A stretch of 64,000 bases of DNA, taken from NCBI RefSeq assembly GCF_009707385.1, contig NZ_CP046115.1:1116001-1180000 (forward strand), in the 5' to 3' direction. The translations under genes were made by a program, and so were the position numbers. Below, piece after piece: positions 48,772 through 58,262 of the stretch. Numbering within the stretch: the stretch's first letter is position 1; each line of letters opens with the position of its first letter. The notes below the pieces were generated by a model. That model was not told where the DNA came from. It saw only the letters and a list, made by a program, of their open reading frames with translations, and did no database searches. Origin of the DNA: Klebsiella oxytoca. Lineage in GTDB: Bacteria; Pseudomonadota; Gammaproteobacteria; Enterobacterales; Enterobacteriaceae.

Positions 48772-48948
48772 ATGAATCAACTCTTCAATGAATATGGTCA
48801 GAAAGTAAGTTGTAATCTTCTGATGACGCTGCATCCATCGCTTATCACAAAGCTGGAAAAGCTTTCTGAACAGATTGGTCAAGGTGTGGTATCAGAAGAC
48901 CAGCGTTTAACACTGGCAATCGGTGAGATGCTCAGGAGGCTTGAATGA
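48772..48948 (+). CDS. Small putative DNA-binding protein (58 aa)
   Basis: 58 residues (MNQLFNEYGQKVSCNLLM...). The segment VSCNLLMTLHPSLITKLEKL is the pattern of a strand followed by a helix, like a ribbon-helix-helix or similar. GGGAGGG lies upstream. It resembles the next product over about 45 residues. ATGA overlap with that gene. Confidence 0.6.
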   Translation: MNQLFNEYGQKVSCNLLMTLHPSLITKLEKLSEQIGQGVVSEDQRLTLAIGEMLRRLE

Positions 48949-49148
48949 CGCTTTATCCGTGTAATCCTCTGAAGTCTCAAGGGGATGCAATTCCGTTAAC
49001 TCAAAATCTCGCCCTGAATATTCCTGTCCCAATGCTACAGAAGCTGGACAGAGTAGGTTATGAACTCGCGGGACGTTACAAATTGGGCGGATTATCAGAG
49101 CAGCGCGTGAGATTGCTGGCATTGGCTCACCTGATTGAATCGGCATGA
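48945..49148 (+). CDS. Small putative DNA-binding protein (67 aa), paralogue of the previous one
   Basis: 67 residues. LALNIPVPMLQKLDRVGYEL aligns with LLMTLHPSLITKLEKLSEQI of the 58-residue product, and LSEQRVRLLALAHLIES with SEDQRLTLAIGEMLRRLE. Overlaps it by ATGA. The pair may be a tandem duplication. Function unknown. Confidence 0.6.
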   Translation: MTLYPCNPLKSQGDAIPLTQNLALNIPVPMLQKLDRVGYELAGRYKLGGLSEQRVRLLALAHLIESA

Positions 49149-49263
49149 GTGATTTAAAGACAATAGCAGCCATTTAGCGCCGTGATGGGACACCATAACA
49201 AGCGCCTTATGCGCATCTTTCAGTTAACCGTTCTCTTATCGAGTACCGTTCGTTTATGGCACG

Positions 49264-49557
49264 GTGAACACCACGAGAGAGCCAGCCCCTTTCCCGGACT
49301 GGTTAGGATTCCCATCATTTGCTCGTTTATCCGTGGCGTGTCATCACGACAGGCTGTTACGGGACACCGCGCTAAGTGTGGAACGGTTAAAAGTGTTGGG
49401 ATTGATTAGAGACGCTGGCAACGTCATAGGCTTCGAGTTGAGCTTGTACCTGTTCGAGCTGTACAACTACAGGCCGTTACAGTTAACATTCCCAATTGCC
49501 ATATCAACCATAACGGCAGTTATGAGGGATGATTTACCGATTCTTATAGATGAATAA
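49264..49557 (+). CDS. Hypothetical protein, GTG start
   Basis: 97 residues, protein-like composition (WLGFPSFARLSVACHHDRLLRDTALSVERLKVLGLIRDAG). No ribosome binding site and no family; could belong to the same operon. Ends 49 bp before the att core. Confidence 0.4.
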   Translation: MNTTREPAPFPDWLGFPSFARLSVACHHDRLLRDTALSVERLKVLGLIRDAGNVIGFELSLYLFELYNYRPLQLTFPIAISTITAVMRDDLPILIDE

Positions 49558-49605
49558 AAGACAGATTTTTAAGTCTAACTTATTGATTTATAAGGATTTT
49601 TACGT

Positions 49606-49645
49606 GATGGTGCCGATAATAGGAGTCGAACCTACGACCTTCGCA
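49606..49645. repeat. att core at thrW (40-bp direct repeat)
   Basis: Identical to 42305-42344. Contained in the 3' half of tRNA-Thr. It is the tRNA-proximal boundary of the 7.3 kb element. Confidence 0.92.
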
Positions 49646-49683
49646 TTACGAATGCGCTGCTCTACCAACTGAGCTATATCGGC
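49608..49683 (-). tRNA. thrW: tRNA-Thr (CGU), thrW
   Basis: Reading the minus strand gives a 76-nt cloverleaf from GCCGATATAGCTCAGTTGG to the encoded CCA. The anticodon loop reads ATTCGTAA, anticodon CGU. T-loop GGTTCGACTCC is normal. Same location beside proA as thrW of E. coli, a known integration site for mobile elements. Confidence 0.97.
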
Positions 49684-49794
49684 CCTGCAAGACGTGCTTA
49701 CTGGCGTAAGTACGGGTTAGAAGGTTAAAACTAACCAGGTGATGCGTCAATGGCCTTGCGAATCAAACGGCTACTTTTGCATCACCTGCTGGCG

Positions 49795-51048
49795 TTAAGC
49801 GCGAATAGTATCGTCGCCGAAACCAATCCACTTATAGGTCGTCAGCGCTTCCAGACCCATCGGGCCGCGAGCGTGAAGCTTCTGAGTGCTGACCGCCACT
49901 TCCGCGCCGAGGCCGAACTGGCCGCCGTCGGTAAAGCGAGTAGAAGCATTGACGTATACCGCCGAGGAATCGACCTCGTTGATAAAGCGGTTCGCGTTGC
50001 CCAGCGTGCGCGTCAGGATGGCATCTGAATGCTGGGTACCGTGTTCGCGAATATGCGCTACCGCTTCATCCTGGTCGGCTACCACCTTAACGTTCAGATC
50101 CAGCGACAGGTACTCATTGTTATACTGTTCCGCTTTCACCGGCTCTACCTTTGCCGGGCCGTTTTGCAGCACGGGCAGGGAAGCCGCATCGGCGTGCAGG
50201 CTGACGCCGCTTTCCGCCATCTGTTTGCTCAGCGCAGGCAGGAAGCGTTCGGCAATATCCTGATGCACCAGCAGCGTTTCGACCGAGTTGCAGGCGCTCG
50301 GGCGCTGCACTTTGGCGTTAACGATAATCTTCAGCGCTTCGGTAACGTCAGCGGAGTGGTCGATATAAATATGGCATACGCCAATCCCGCCGGTGATCAC
50401 CGGAATTGTCGACTGCTCGCGGCACAGCTTGTGCAAACCTGCGCCGCCGCGCGGGATCAGCATATCGATATACTTATCCATCTTCAGCATTTCGCCCACC
50501 AGCGCGCGATCCGGGCTTTCAATCGCCTGGACGGTGGCTGCCGGTAAACCGCACTCCTGCAGAGCCTGCTGGATCACTTTCACCGTGGCGGCATTGGTGC
50601 GCCAGGTCTCTTTACCGCCGCGTAGAATCGCCGCGTTGCCGGTTTTCAGGCATAAAGAGGCGACGTCGACGGTAACGTTTGGACGCGCTTCGTAAATCAC
50701 GCCAACCACGCCCAACGGCACGCGGCGACGCTCAATGCGCAGGCCGCTGTCGAGCAGGCCGCCATCGATCACCTGACCGACCGGATCCGCCAGGCTGCAA
50801 ACCTGACGAACATCGTTAGCAATCCCGCTCAGACGCGACGGGTTGAGCGCCAGGCGATCGAGCAGCGCTTCGCTCAAACCGTTAGCGCGAGCTTCTGCCA
50901 GGTCCTCAGCGTTAGCGCGCAGAATCTCTTCGGTCTGCGCTTCAAGATAATCGGCAATCTTTTCCAGTACCTGGTTCTTTTCGCGGCTGGAGAGCTGCGC
51001 GAGTTTGTATGAGGCCGCTTTGGCAGCAATGCCCATTTGTTCCAGCAT
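49795..51048 (-). CDS. proA: Gamma-glutamyl phosphate reductase ProA
   Basis: 417 residues, standard length. Second enzyme of proline synthesis; reduces gamma-glutamyl phosphate with NADPH. The catalytic Cys lies in [15 protein letters not shown] near residue 255. Lies 10 bp after proB and is cotranscribed with it, thrW following. Confidence 0.97.
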   Translation of the reverse strand: MLEQMGIAAKAASYKLAQLSSREKNQVLEKIADYLEAQTEEILRANAEDLAEARANGLSEALLDRLALNPSRLSGIANDVRQVCSLADPVGQVIDGGLLDSGLRIERRRVPLGVVGVIYEARPNVTVDVASLCLKTGNAAILRGGKETWRTNAATVKVIQQALQECGLPAATVQAIESPDRALVGEMLKMDKYIDMLIPRGGAGLHKLCREQSTIPVITGGIGVCHIYIDHSADVTEALKIIVNAKVQRPSACNSVETLLVHQDIAERFLPALSKQMAESGVSLHADAASLPVLQNGPAKVEPVKAEQYNNEYLSLDLNVKVVADQDEAVAHIREHGTQHSDAILTRTLGNANRFINEVDSSAVYVNASTRFTDGGQFGLGAEVAVSTQKLHARGPMGLEALTTYKWIGFGDDTIRA

Positions 51049-51058
51049 TTTCAGCTCC

Positions 51059-52162
51059 TTAACGGATAATCATATCGTCACGGTGGACGGCAACCGGGCC
51101 ATATTCATAGCCCAGAATGGCATCGATCTGCTGCGAGTGATGTCCGGCGATGCGGCGCAAAGCATCGCTGTTATAGCGGCTGACGCCGTGCGCAATATCG
51201 CGGCCTTCGAGACTGCGAATGCGGATCACTTCACCGCGCGAGAAGTTGCCGGTAATGGTTTTAATCCCTTTTGGCAGCAGAGAGCTGCCGCGCTCGAGGA
51301 TCGCCTCTGTAGCGCCGGCGTCAACGGTAATTTCACCCGCCGGCGGCGCGCCGAAGATCCAGCGCTTGCGGTTTTCCAGCGGCGACTCCTGCGCATGGAA
51401 ACGGGTGCCAACGGAAATCCTCTCCATCACGTCGCCAATCACCCCCGGACGACTACCGGCTGCAATGATAGTGTCGATACCCGCGCGGCAGGCGACATCG
51501 GCGGCCTGCAGCTTAGTGCCCATACCGCCGGTACCTAAACCCGATACGCTATCGCCTGCGATAGCGCGCAGGGCGTCATCGATACCGTACACGTCTTTAA
51601 TCAGCTCGGCCTGCGGGTTGTTGCGCGGGTCGGCGGTGAACAGGCCCTGCTGATCGGTCAGCAGCAGCAGTTTATCGGCGCCCGCGAGAATAGCCGCCAG
51701 CGCCGAAAGATTATCGTTATCGCCGACTTTAATTTCGGCGGTTGCCACGGCGTCATTTTCATTAATGACCGGCACGATGTTGTTATCCAGCAGCGCGCGC
51801 AGGGTATCGCGGGCGTTGAGGAAACGTTCGCGGTCTTCCATATCGGCGCGGGTCAGCAGCATCTGGCCAACGTGGATGCCATAAATAGAAAACAGCTGTT
51901 CCCACAGTTGGATAAGACGGCTCTGGCCGACCGCCGCCAGCAGCTGTTTCGACGCGATGGTCGCGGGCAGTTCCGGGTAGCCGAGGTGCTCACGTCCGGC
52001 GGCGATTGCCCCGGAAGTAACGATCACAATTCGGTGGCCCATTGCGTGGAGCTGCGCGCACTGGCGCACTAATTCAACGATATGGGCGCGGTTCAGGCGG
52101 CGGGATCCGCCCGTTAAAACACTGGTGCCCAGTTTTACCACCAGCGTCTGGCTATCACTCAT
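51059..52162 (-). CDS. proB: Glutamate 5-kinase ProB
   Basis: 367 residues from the ATG at 52162, matching the E. coli N-terminus [20 protein letters not shown]. Amino-acid kinase domain ([30 protein letters not shown]) plus a C-terminal PUA domain from about residue 275. First and feedback-regulated step of proline synthesis. Confidence 0.97.
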   Translation of the reverse strand: MSDSQTLVVKLGTSVLTGGSRRLNRAHIVELVRQCAQLHAMGHRIVIVTSGAIAAGREHLGYPELPATIASKQLLAAVGQSRLIQLWEQLFSIYGIHVGQMLLTRADMEDRERFLNARDTLRALLDNNIVPVINENDAVATAEIKVGDNDNLSALAAILAGADKLLLLTDQQGLFTADPRNNPQAELIKDVYGIDDALRAIAGDSVSGLGTGGMGTKLQAADVACRAGIDTIIAAGSRPGVIGDVMERISVGTRFHAQESPLENRKRWIFGAPPAGEITVDAGATEAILERGSSLLPKGIKTITGNFSRGEVIRIRSLEGRDIAHGVSRYNSDALRRIAGHHSQQIDAILGYEYGPVAVHRDDMIIR

Positions 52163-52452
52163 GATTCTCTGCCGTTCAAAAAGGAGTTTCGATATCGAAT
52201 TGATGTTGTAACAGGAGTGAGCCCGCTTGCCAACACCTGGCGTCATGGACCAACCACTTCATTGCGCGGATCGGGCATTCTGGCGGGAAAGTGTGACACA
52301 TTCATGAAAGAAATATTTAAATACCCTTTTTTATAAAAAGTTCCATGTTGTCATAAATTTTTAATATTAGAGCGTTAAAAAACCTGCAGTTTTTGACAGG
52401 GCTTCCGCCCGGAATTGATTAGCGCGTATAAATAAATCACCAGGACTGAATA
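52163..52452. promoter_or_regulatory. Divergent promoter region proB / phoE
   Basis: 290 bp between divergent genes, with the Pho-box-like site towards phoE. No open frame of interest. Confidence 0.6.
52347..52364 (+). promoter_or_regulatory. Pho-box-like site upstream of phoE
   Basis: TGTTGTCATAAATTTTTAA resembles the PhoB box (CTGTCATAAATCTGTCAC) about 90 bp upstream of phoE. PhoB induction of phoE at low phosphate is established in E. coli. Match is partial. Confidence 0.55.
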
Positions 52453-53505
52453 ATGAAAAAGAGCTCACTGGCATTAATGATGATGGGTCTTATTGCTTCT
52501 TCGGCTACCCAGGCGGCAGAAGTATTTAATAAAAACGGCAATAAGCTGGACGTCTACGGCAAAGTCAAAGCGATGCACTATATGAGCGACTATGACAGCA
52601 AAGACGGCGACCAGACCTACGTTCGTTTCGGCATTAAAGGCGAAACGCAGATTAACGACGATCTGACCGGCTACGGTCGTTGGGAATCTGAATTCTCCGG
52701 CAACAAAACCGAAAGCGACTCCACGCAGAAAACGCGTCTGGCGTTTGCCGGTGTGAAAGTCAAAAACTACGGCTCGTTCGACTACGGTCGTAACCTCGGC
52801 GCGCTGTACGATGTGGAGGCCTGGACCGATATGTTCCCGGAGTTCGGCGGCGACTCTTCCGCGCAGACCGATAACTTTATGACCAAGCGCGCCAGCGGCC
52901 TGGCCACCTGGCGTAATACTGACTTCTTCGGCGTTGTTGATGGTCTGGATCTGACTCTGCAATATCAGGGCAAAAATGAAGGCCGTGAAGCTAAGAAACA
53001 GAACGGTGACGGCTTTGGTACCGCCTTAAGCTATGACTTCGGCGGCAGCGATTTCGCCGTTAGCGCGGCTTACACCAGCTCCGACCGTACTGACGATCAG
53101 AACCGTCTGGCCCGCGGAACGGGTAAAAAAGCGGAAGCCTGGGCGACCGGCCTGAAATACGACGCCAATAATATCTACCTGGCGACCATGTACTCAGAAA
53201 CTCGCAAAATGACGCCAATCAGCGGCGGTTTTGCCAGCAAAGCGCAAAACTTTGAAGCCGTGGCTCAATATCAGTTCGACTTCGGTCTGCGTCCGTCCCT
53301 GGGCTACGTGCTGTCAAAAGGCAAGGATATCGAGGGCATCGGCAGTGAAGATCTGGTTAACTACATTGATGTTGGCGTGACCTATTACTTCAACAAGAAC
53401 ATGAACGCCTTTGTTGATTACAAAATCAACCAGCTGAAAAGCAATAATAAGCTCGGTATCAACGATGACGATATAGTCGCAGTTGGTATGACTTACCAGT
53501 TCTAA
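52453..53505 (+). CDS. phoE: Phosphate-starvation-inducible porin PhoE
   Basis: 350 residues with a signal peptide ending [10 protein letters not shown]. 16-strand general porin of the OmpC/OmpF/PhoE family; the constriction loop L3 includes [28 protein letters not shown], and the C-terminus ends in ...VGMTYQF with the terminal Phe needed for assembly. Location beside proBA identifies it as PhoE. Confidence 0.95.
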   Translation: MKKSSLALMMMGLIASSATQAAEVFNKNGNKLDVYGKVKAMHYMSDYDSKDGDQTYVRFGIKGETQINDDLTGYGRWESEFSGNKTESDSTQKTRLAFAGVKVKNYGSFDYGRNLGALYDVEAWTDMFPEFGGDSSAQTDNFMTKRASGLATWRNTDFFGVVDGLDLTLQYQGKNEGREAKKQNGDGFGTALSYDFGGSDFAVSAAYTSSDRTDDQNRLARGTGKKAEAWATGLKYDANNIYLATMYSETRKMTPISGGFASKAQNFEAVAQYQFDFGLRPSLGYVLSKGKDIEGIGSEDLVNYIDVGVTYYFNKNMNAFVDYKINQLKSNNKLGINDDDIVAVGMTYQF

Positions 53506-53524
53506 GTCATCGTCGCTAAGCAAC

Positions 53525-53558
53525 AATAAAGCCGCCGTGGTGACAGGGCGGCTTTATT
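53525..53558 (+). terminator. Intrinsic terminator of phoE
   Basis: 12-bp perfect stem AATAAAGCCGCC / GGCGGCTTTATT with a 10-base loop. Lies 20 bp after phoE and ends 9 bp before the convergent lipoprotein gene, so it probably serves both. Confidence 0.85.
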
Positions 53559-53566
53559 ATGAGTGA

Positions 53567-54130
53567 TTAACGATTCTTCGCCAGATGGAGATTATCGTTA
53601 TTCATCGTTATCTGAGCGTTATATTCTTTCGGTAGACGTCGCGCCTGGTAGAATACCGATTGCCAGTATGGATTATCCAGCGAGGAGCGCATAACGCCCT
53701 GGCTGGTAGAGGCATGAAGGAAATTACGCTCGGTATCATAGAAGCCGACGTGCATGCCGCCTTTAATACGGAAGAAGACTAAGTCACCCGGCCGCAGCTG
53801 TCGCGGGTTAACGCGCTCTCCCATATGCAGAAGTTCGCGAGTGGTGATACGCTCCATCGGCAGATTGAAGCGATCTTTTAGCGTTCGCCAGACAAAGCCG
53901 GAGCAGTCGACGCCGCTTTGCTCCGTCCCGCCCCATTCATAGGGCGTTCCCTCCCAGGTGTGCATCTGGTCGTGCAGAGCGGCAATTACCGGGATCAGGT
54001 CATCGGAACCGCCGTCAATAGTCGAATGACTATTTTGGGCGACGGTTTTATGCGGTTTAGATGAGGACGAACATCCTGCCAAAAACAAAAAAGGAACGAA
54101 TAATAGCGCGTGAGAGAGTTTGGGCTTCAT
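53567..54130 (-). CDS. NlpC/P60-family lipoprotein (murein endopeptidase-like)
   Basis: 187 residues from the ATG at 54130. Lipobox LAGC near residue 20, then an NlpC/P60 domain with Cys in GVDCSGFV, His in GGMHVGFYD, and LHAS. Such enzymes cut peptide bonds in peptidoglycan. Resembles E. coli NlpC/YafL-type proteins; YafL is a likely counterpart but not certain. Confidence 0.82.
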   Translation of the reverse strand: MKPKLSHALLFVPFLFLAGCSSSSKPHKTVAQNSHSTIDGGSDDLIPVIAALHDQMHTWEGTPYEWGGTEQSGVDCSGFVWRTLKDRFNLPMERITTRELLHMGERVNPRQLRPGDLVFFRIKGGMHVGFYDTERNFLHASTSQGVMRSSLDNPYWQSVFYQARRLPKEYNAQITMNNDNLHLAKNR

Positions 54131-54148
54131 ATCATTGTTTTTCGTCAC

Positions 54149-54461
54149 ATGAGAACGGGCCGTGTTCTTTTATAGCCGATTCGTTACATCCTCAGAATGA
54201 CCAAACGCAAAATTTACGAAACCTTACGTAACTAATATATGTTCGATCGCGATTTGAGAATCAACGGCGCTTATTACCGCTAAAACAGATCGGTTCTTTA
54301 TTAATAAATTTTTTCTTCATGAAACAATATTTCACAAATTATGAAGGTAGCTAAACGACTCAGATATCGCGCAAGGTGAAAGATCCTCATCATCCCGGCA
54401 TTGCGCCGCCAGGCCGCCCTCCATTACTTTTGTGCCATAACAGAGAGAATAGGGCAGACCA
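54149..54461. other. Intergenic region
   Basis: About 310 bp between the NlpC/P60 gene and the divergent LysR gene, AT-rich in the middle. Presumably both promoters. No gene or clear site recognised. Confidence 0.4.
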
Positions 54462-55406
54462 ATGCATCTGGATTTTCGCCAACTGCGCAACTTTGTGGCG
54501 CTGGTTGAGTTAGGCAGTTTTAATCGTGCGGCGGAGGCGGTATGCCTGTCGCAGTCGGCGTTCAGCCGCAGCATTCAGGCGCTGGAACAGAGCGTCGGCC
54601 ATCCTTTATTTGATCGGCAGAGTAAGCTGCCGACGCTAACCCTGCACGGGCAAAAGCTGCTGCCTTACGCCCGCCGCTTTCAGGAGCTGAACGTCGAGCT
54701 CAGCAGCCAGCTGCGCGAAGCGGATGATGCGCAGAACGGCGAGGTCGCCTTTGGCTGCGGTCCGGCACCCGGCGCGAAGCTGATCCCTGCCGCCATCGGC
54801 GAGTTTCACCGTCAATTGCCGCAGGCGAGGGTGCGTTTTCAAATCGATAACTGGCTTGCTTTGCATCAGGTGCTAACCTCTCAGCACTATCCTTTTGTCG
54901 TTGCCGATAGCTGGCAGGCAGAGCTCGACCCGCAGCTGCGCGTACAGCCGCTCAGCCCTCAGCGCTGTTTCTTCGTCTGCCATGCCGAACATCCGCTGGC
55001 AAAACGGGGGGCGGTCTCTATCCAGGAGATGCTGCGCTATCCTTTTGCCGCGCCCTATTTGCCGCCGGGCGTACGTAAGGTGCTGGCGACCCTTAGCCAG
55101 CAGCAGGACTTTTCACCGACGATCCAGTGTGACCATATCTACGCGCTGCTTTCCACTCTGGCGCAGACTAACGCGATAAGCTTCGCCAGTGAGGATGGCT
55201 TCGCCCTGTGCCAGCATAGCCATCGGCTGGTTAAGCTGGAACTTAGCGATCTGCCTGAGGAGTGGCGGCTGATGCAGACCCGGTTTGCTATTATCTCTCC
55301 GGTTCACGCGGTTCAGCCGCCGCTGGTTGAGAAGCTGATTGAGATTATCCTTCATACCGATCGTCAGCATCAGCTACAGCTGCTGGCGCAAGAGGAGAAG
55401 GGCTAG
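54462..55406 (+). CDS. LysR-family transcriptional regulator of the sulfur-ester cluster
   Basis: 314 residues. N-terminal helix-turn-helix FRQLRNFVALVELGSFNRAAEAVCLSQSAFSRSIQALEQ is a standard LysR domain, followed by the ligand-binding half. Its stop overlaps the stop of the convergent binding-protein gene. The position beside ABC transport and sulfotransferase genes suggests an SftR-like activator, by analogy with Pseudomonas sulfate-ester gene clusters. Confidence 0.85.
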   Translation: MHLDFRQLRNFVALVELGSFNRAAEAVCLSQSAFSRSIQALEQSVGHPLFDRQSKLPTLTLHGQKLLPYARRFQELNVELSSQLREADDAQNGEVAFGCGPAPGAKLIPAAIGEFHRQLPQARVRFQIDNWLALHQVLTSQHYPFVVADSWQAELDPQLRVQPLSPQRCFFVCHAEHPLAKRGAVSIQEMLRYPFAAPYLPPGVRKVLATLSQQQDFSPTIQCDHIYALLSTLAQTNAISFASEDGFALCQHSHRLVKLELSDLPEEWRLMQTRFAIISPVHAVQPPLVEKLIEIILHTDRQHQLQLLAQEEKG

Positions 55407-56470
55407 CCTGGGTTTTTCGCCTCTCCCTTAGCGTCGTACTGCGGCCAGTGGTTTTCCAGCTTCTGGTTTTTCAGCGCCAGCTCGACAAACTGGCCGTCCA
55501 CCCACTGGCTGACGTCAAAAGCGCTGCGGATCAGGCGGCCGGATTTAGCCTGCTCGACGCTGCTGCTAAAGCTGGCGGTCAGGAACGGGTCGATGCGCGG
55601 CGAGGTGGTAAAGTTCAGCTCCTGCGGCTGTAGCTCCTGCAGAAACAGCGTCTGCGGGATCTGGCTTTGCTGCGCCATCTCGGCGGACCAGGCGTCACGA
55701 TTGGCCGGATCGCTGATTTCCGCGGCATTTTTTACCAGCACATTAATAATCTCTTGCGTAGCCTGCGGCCATGCTGCAATAAACTCCTGGGTCCCGAGAA
55801 ATCCGGCCTGGGTGGTGTTCTGGCGGCCCGAGTCGCCGCTTTTTACGACCACCTCTATCTTATCGCCGCGTAGCGCCAGCAGCGAAACGCCACCCCAAAC
55901 CGCATCGACGCGACCGGCCGCCAGCGCCGCTTTGCCGGCATTCCAGTCAAGATTGATGACCTGCAGGCTGCGCTCATTGAGGCCAACGCTTTGCAGCGCC
56001 CGGTCAAAGGCCAGCTGGTCCGCCGTACCGCGATAAACCGCAACCCGTTTGCCTTGCAGATCGGTCAGGGTTTTAATTCCCGAGGCTTTGGTCACCGCCA
56101 GATAAGATTCCGAACCCCGGCTGCCCAGCAGCAGGCGCGTCGGCAGGCCATTGGCCTTACCGATAATCGCCGCCAGATCGCCGAGGTAGACAAAATCCAG
56201 CTGGCGGTTGGCTAACGCTTCATTGACCGCCGGACCGGCACCTTTGAAAAACTGCCACTGCACTTCCACGCCCTGCGGTTTAAACACCTCTTCCAGCTGA
56301 TGGCGGATAAACGCCATGCCGACCGGACCTTCGATAAACGGTTTGCTGCCCGCGCTCTGATCCGGCACGCCGATGCGGATAGTGCGTAGCGCTTCGGCCT
56401 GGACGCTGGCTGCCAGGCCAATGACCGCCACCAGCGCCAGCAAGGTACGGCTAAAAAATGCTTTCATCAT
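55403..56470 (-). CDS. ABC transporter substrate-binding protein (aliphatic sulfonate / sulfate ester type)
   Basis: 355 residues; signal peptide ending SVQA|EALRT. SsuA/TauA/AtsR-like type 2 binding protein with GPAVNEALANRQLDFVYLGDLAAI near residue 78 and DLQGKRVAVYRGT near 138. Divergent from the permease and ATPase genes across a 223-bp promoter region. Substrate likely a sulfonate or sulfate ester, inferred. Confidence 0.85.
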   Translation of the reverse strand: MMKAFFSRTLLALVAVIGLAASVQAEALRTIRIGVPDQSAGSKPFIEGPVGMAFIRHQLEEVFKPQGVEVQWQFFKGAGPAVNEALANRQLDFVYLGDLAAIIGKANGLPTRLLLGSRGSESYLAVTKASGIKTLTDLQGKRVAVYRGTADQLAFDRALQSVGLNERSLQVINLDWNAGKAALAAGRVDAVWGGVSLLALRGDKIEVVVKSGDSGRQNTTQAGFLGTQEFIAAWPQATQEIINVLVKNAAEISDPANRDAWSAEMAQQSQIPQTLFLQELQPQELNFTTSPRIDPFLTASFSSSVEQAKSGRLIRSAFDVSQWVDGQFVELALKNQKLENHWPQYDAKGEAKNPG

Positions 56471-56693
56471 AACTTATTGCTCCCCTGAGTTTTTTTCTCA
56501 CCCTAAAGAGCCGACTGGCAGCGTGTTAAATGCTTTTATTCGCCAAGCATTGGTGAAAAAAAGCTAAATCAGAGGCCGCGCGCTCGCCAGGCTGAAATGC
56601 ATTTGATGCATCGGGATTATTCACCTTACGCAATGGCGGCGCCGCGTGAGTCACGTTTTGATAGCGGCATAACTCGTCGAAAAGTGGACCGAT

Positions 56694-58262
56694 ATGTCGC
56701 AGATGATCTTAAGAACCGATGCTCCCGGCAGGCCGGGCTTCAGGCTTAACGGCTGGCCGTGGCTGCTGCCGGCATTACTGCTGCTGCTGTGGTACATCGC
56801 CGCCCGTGAAGGATGGATGCCGGAGCAAATTTTGCCCGCGCCATCGGTGGTTGCCGATACCGCCTTGTCGCTGCTGAGTGGGGATCTGCTGGCGCAATGG
56901 GGATTCAGCCTTCAGCATCTGGCGCTTGGCCTGCTGCTGGGGGCCATTGCCGGCACGCTGCTCGGGGCGCTGTTCGGCCTGGTCCCGGCCGCCGCGCAGC
57001 GCGTGGAGCCGCTGTTCTACGCGCTGGCGCAAATCCCGACGCTGGGCTGGATCCCGCTATTTATGGTGCTGTTCGGGATCGATAACGGCCTCAAGCTGGC
57101 GGTTATCGTCAAAACTACCGTAGTGCCGATGACCATCAACACCCAGCAGGCGGTGGCCAGCGTGCCGCTGACTCTGAGCGAAGCCGCAAGGGTGATGAAC
57201 TTTTCCCGCTGGCAGCGGCTGCGCTGGCTGGTTGTCCCGGCAAGCCTGCCGGGCTGGTTTACCGGCCTGCGTCTGGCGCTCTCGCAGGCCTGGGTATCGC
57301 TTATCGTTGTGGAACTGCTGGCTTCTTCAGAAGGCATTGGCTACCTGATGGTCTGGGGCCGCCAGCTGTTTCAGCTGGATATCGTCTTTGTCACCATCGC
57401 GGTGGTCGGTCTGAGCGGCATGCTGATGGAGTGGGCGGCGAATCGGGCCTGTTCCCGGCTGGTGTTCTGGCCGCAGCCTGCCGCCGGACGCCTGGCGTGG
57501 AAACCGCAGGCCAGCTGGCGGGCGCTGCAGCTGCCGCTGGTTCTGCTGGCGCTGTGGCAGCTGGCCAGCCAGTCAGGCTGGATTGATGAAGCCTTGTTCT
57601 CTTCGCCGCTGGCGGTAGCGGTGCGCTTTATTCAGGGCATCCTGAGCGGGGAGCTGACTACGGCGATGTTGGCCAGTTTCGGACGGGCCTTTATCGGCGG
57701 CGCGCTGGGGATTACGGGCGGCCTGCTCTGCGGAGTGCTGCTGGCGCTGCGCCCGCGCGCCGGACAAATCTTCACGCCTACCCTTAACGTGCTGCGCCAT
57801 ATCGCCCTGTTTGCCTGGCTGCCGCTGCTGACCGCATGGGTGGGCAATGATAACGGCGGCAAAATCGTCTTTATCGCGCTGGCGTCGTTTTTTCCGATGT
57901 TCTTCAGCACCCTGCAGGCCGTGCTGCAGCGTAATCCGCAGCTTGATGAAGTGGCCAGGGTACTGCGCCTGGGCGAATTAGCGCGCCTGCGCAGGGTCAT
58001 TCTTCCCGGCGCCGCGCCGGGGATCTTCGCCGGTCTGCGGCTGGCGCTGATATACGCCTGGCTTGGCAATATCGGCGCGGAATATTTCATGTCCTCCGGC
58101 GTCGGCATCGGCAGCCTGATGATCAACGCCCAGCAGCTGCTGGATATGCCCACCATTCTCTGCGGCATGGTGCTGGTCGGTATCACCGGCGCGGCGCTGG
58201 ATAAAGCCGGACGTTTACTGGAAATGCGCGCCACCCGCTGGCGCCTACAGGAGCAGCTATGA
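56694..58262 (+). CDS. ABC transporter permease, two fused SsuC-like domains
   Basis: 522 residues. Two consecutive permease domains, each with about six helices and an EAA-like loop: EAARVMNFSRWQRLRWLVVPASLPGWFTGLRLAL near residue 165 and EVARVLRLGELARLRRVILPGAAPGIFAGLRLAL near 420. SsuC proteins are normally single (~260 residues), so this gene supplies both halves of the channel in one chain, like AtsB-type permeases. Overlaps the ATPase gene by ATGA. Confidence 0.9.
   Translation: MSQMILRTDAPGRPGFRLNGWPWLLPALLLLLWYIAAREGWMPEQILPAPSVVADTALSLLSGDLLAQWGFSLQHLALGLLLGAIAGTLLGALFGLVPAAAQRVEPLFYALAQIPTLGWIPLFMVLFGIDNGLKLAVIVKTTVVPMTINTQQAVASVPLTLSEAARVMNFSRWQRLRWLVVPASLPGWFTGLRLALSQAWVSLIVVELLASSEGIGYLMVWGRQLFQLDIVFVTIAVVGLSGMLMEWAANRACSRLVFWPQPAAGRLAWKPQASWRALQLPLVLLALWQLASQSGWIDEALFSSPLAVAVRFIQGILSGELTTAMLASFGRAFIGGALGITGGLLCGVLLALRPRAGQIFTPTLNVLRHIALFAWLPLLTAWVGNDNGGKIVFIALASFFPMFFSTLQAVLQRNPQLDEVARVLRLGELARLRRVILPGAAPGIFAGLRLALIYAWLGNIGAEYFMSSGVGIGSLMINAQQLLDMPTILCGMVLVGITGAALDKAGRLLEMRATRWRLQEQL

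Larger units (their letters stand above)
42345..49645. mobile_element. 7.3 kb integrative element of unrecognised type
   Basis: Bounded by perfect 40-bp direct repeats (42305-42344 and 49606-49645). Contains a tyrosine integrase at the distal end pointing towards thrW, an AbiTii-family gene, a serine recombinase, and small genes without known families. No primase, capsid or conjugation gene is seen. It could be a defence island or an unusual satellite. Confidence 0.75.

Noticed and set aside
29682..49645. CRISPR array
   Set aside because: No regularly spaced repeats with unique spacers were seen in the accessory DNA or elsewhere; the TGAACCA copies are too few and short.
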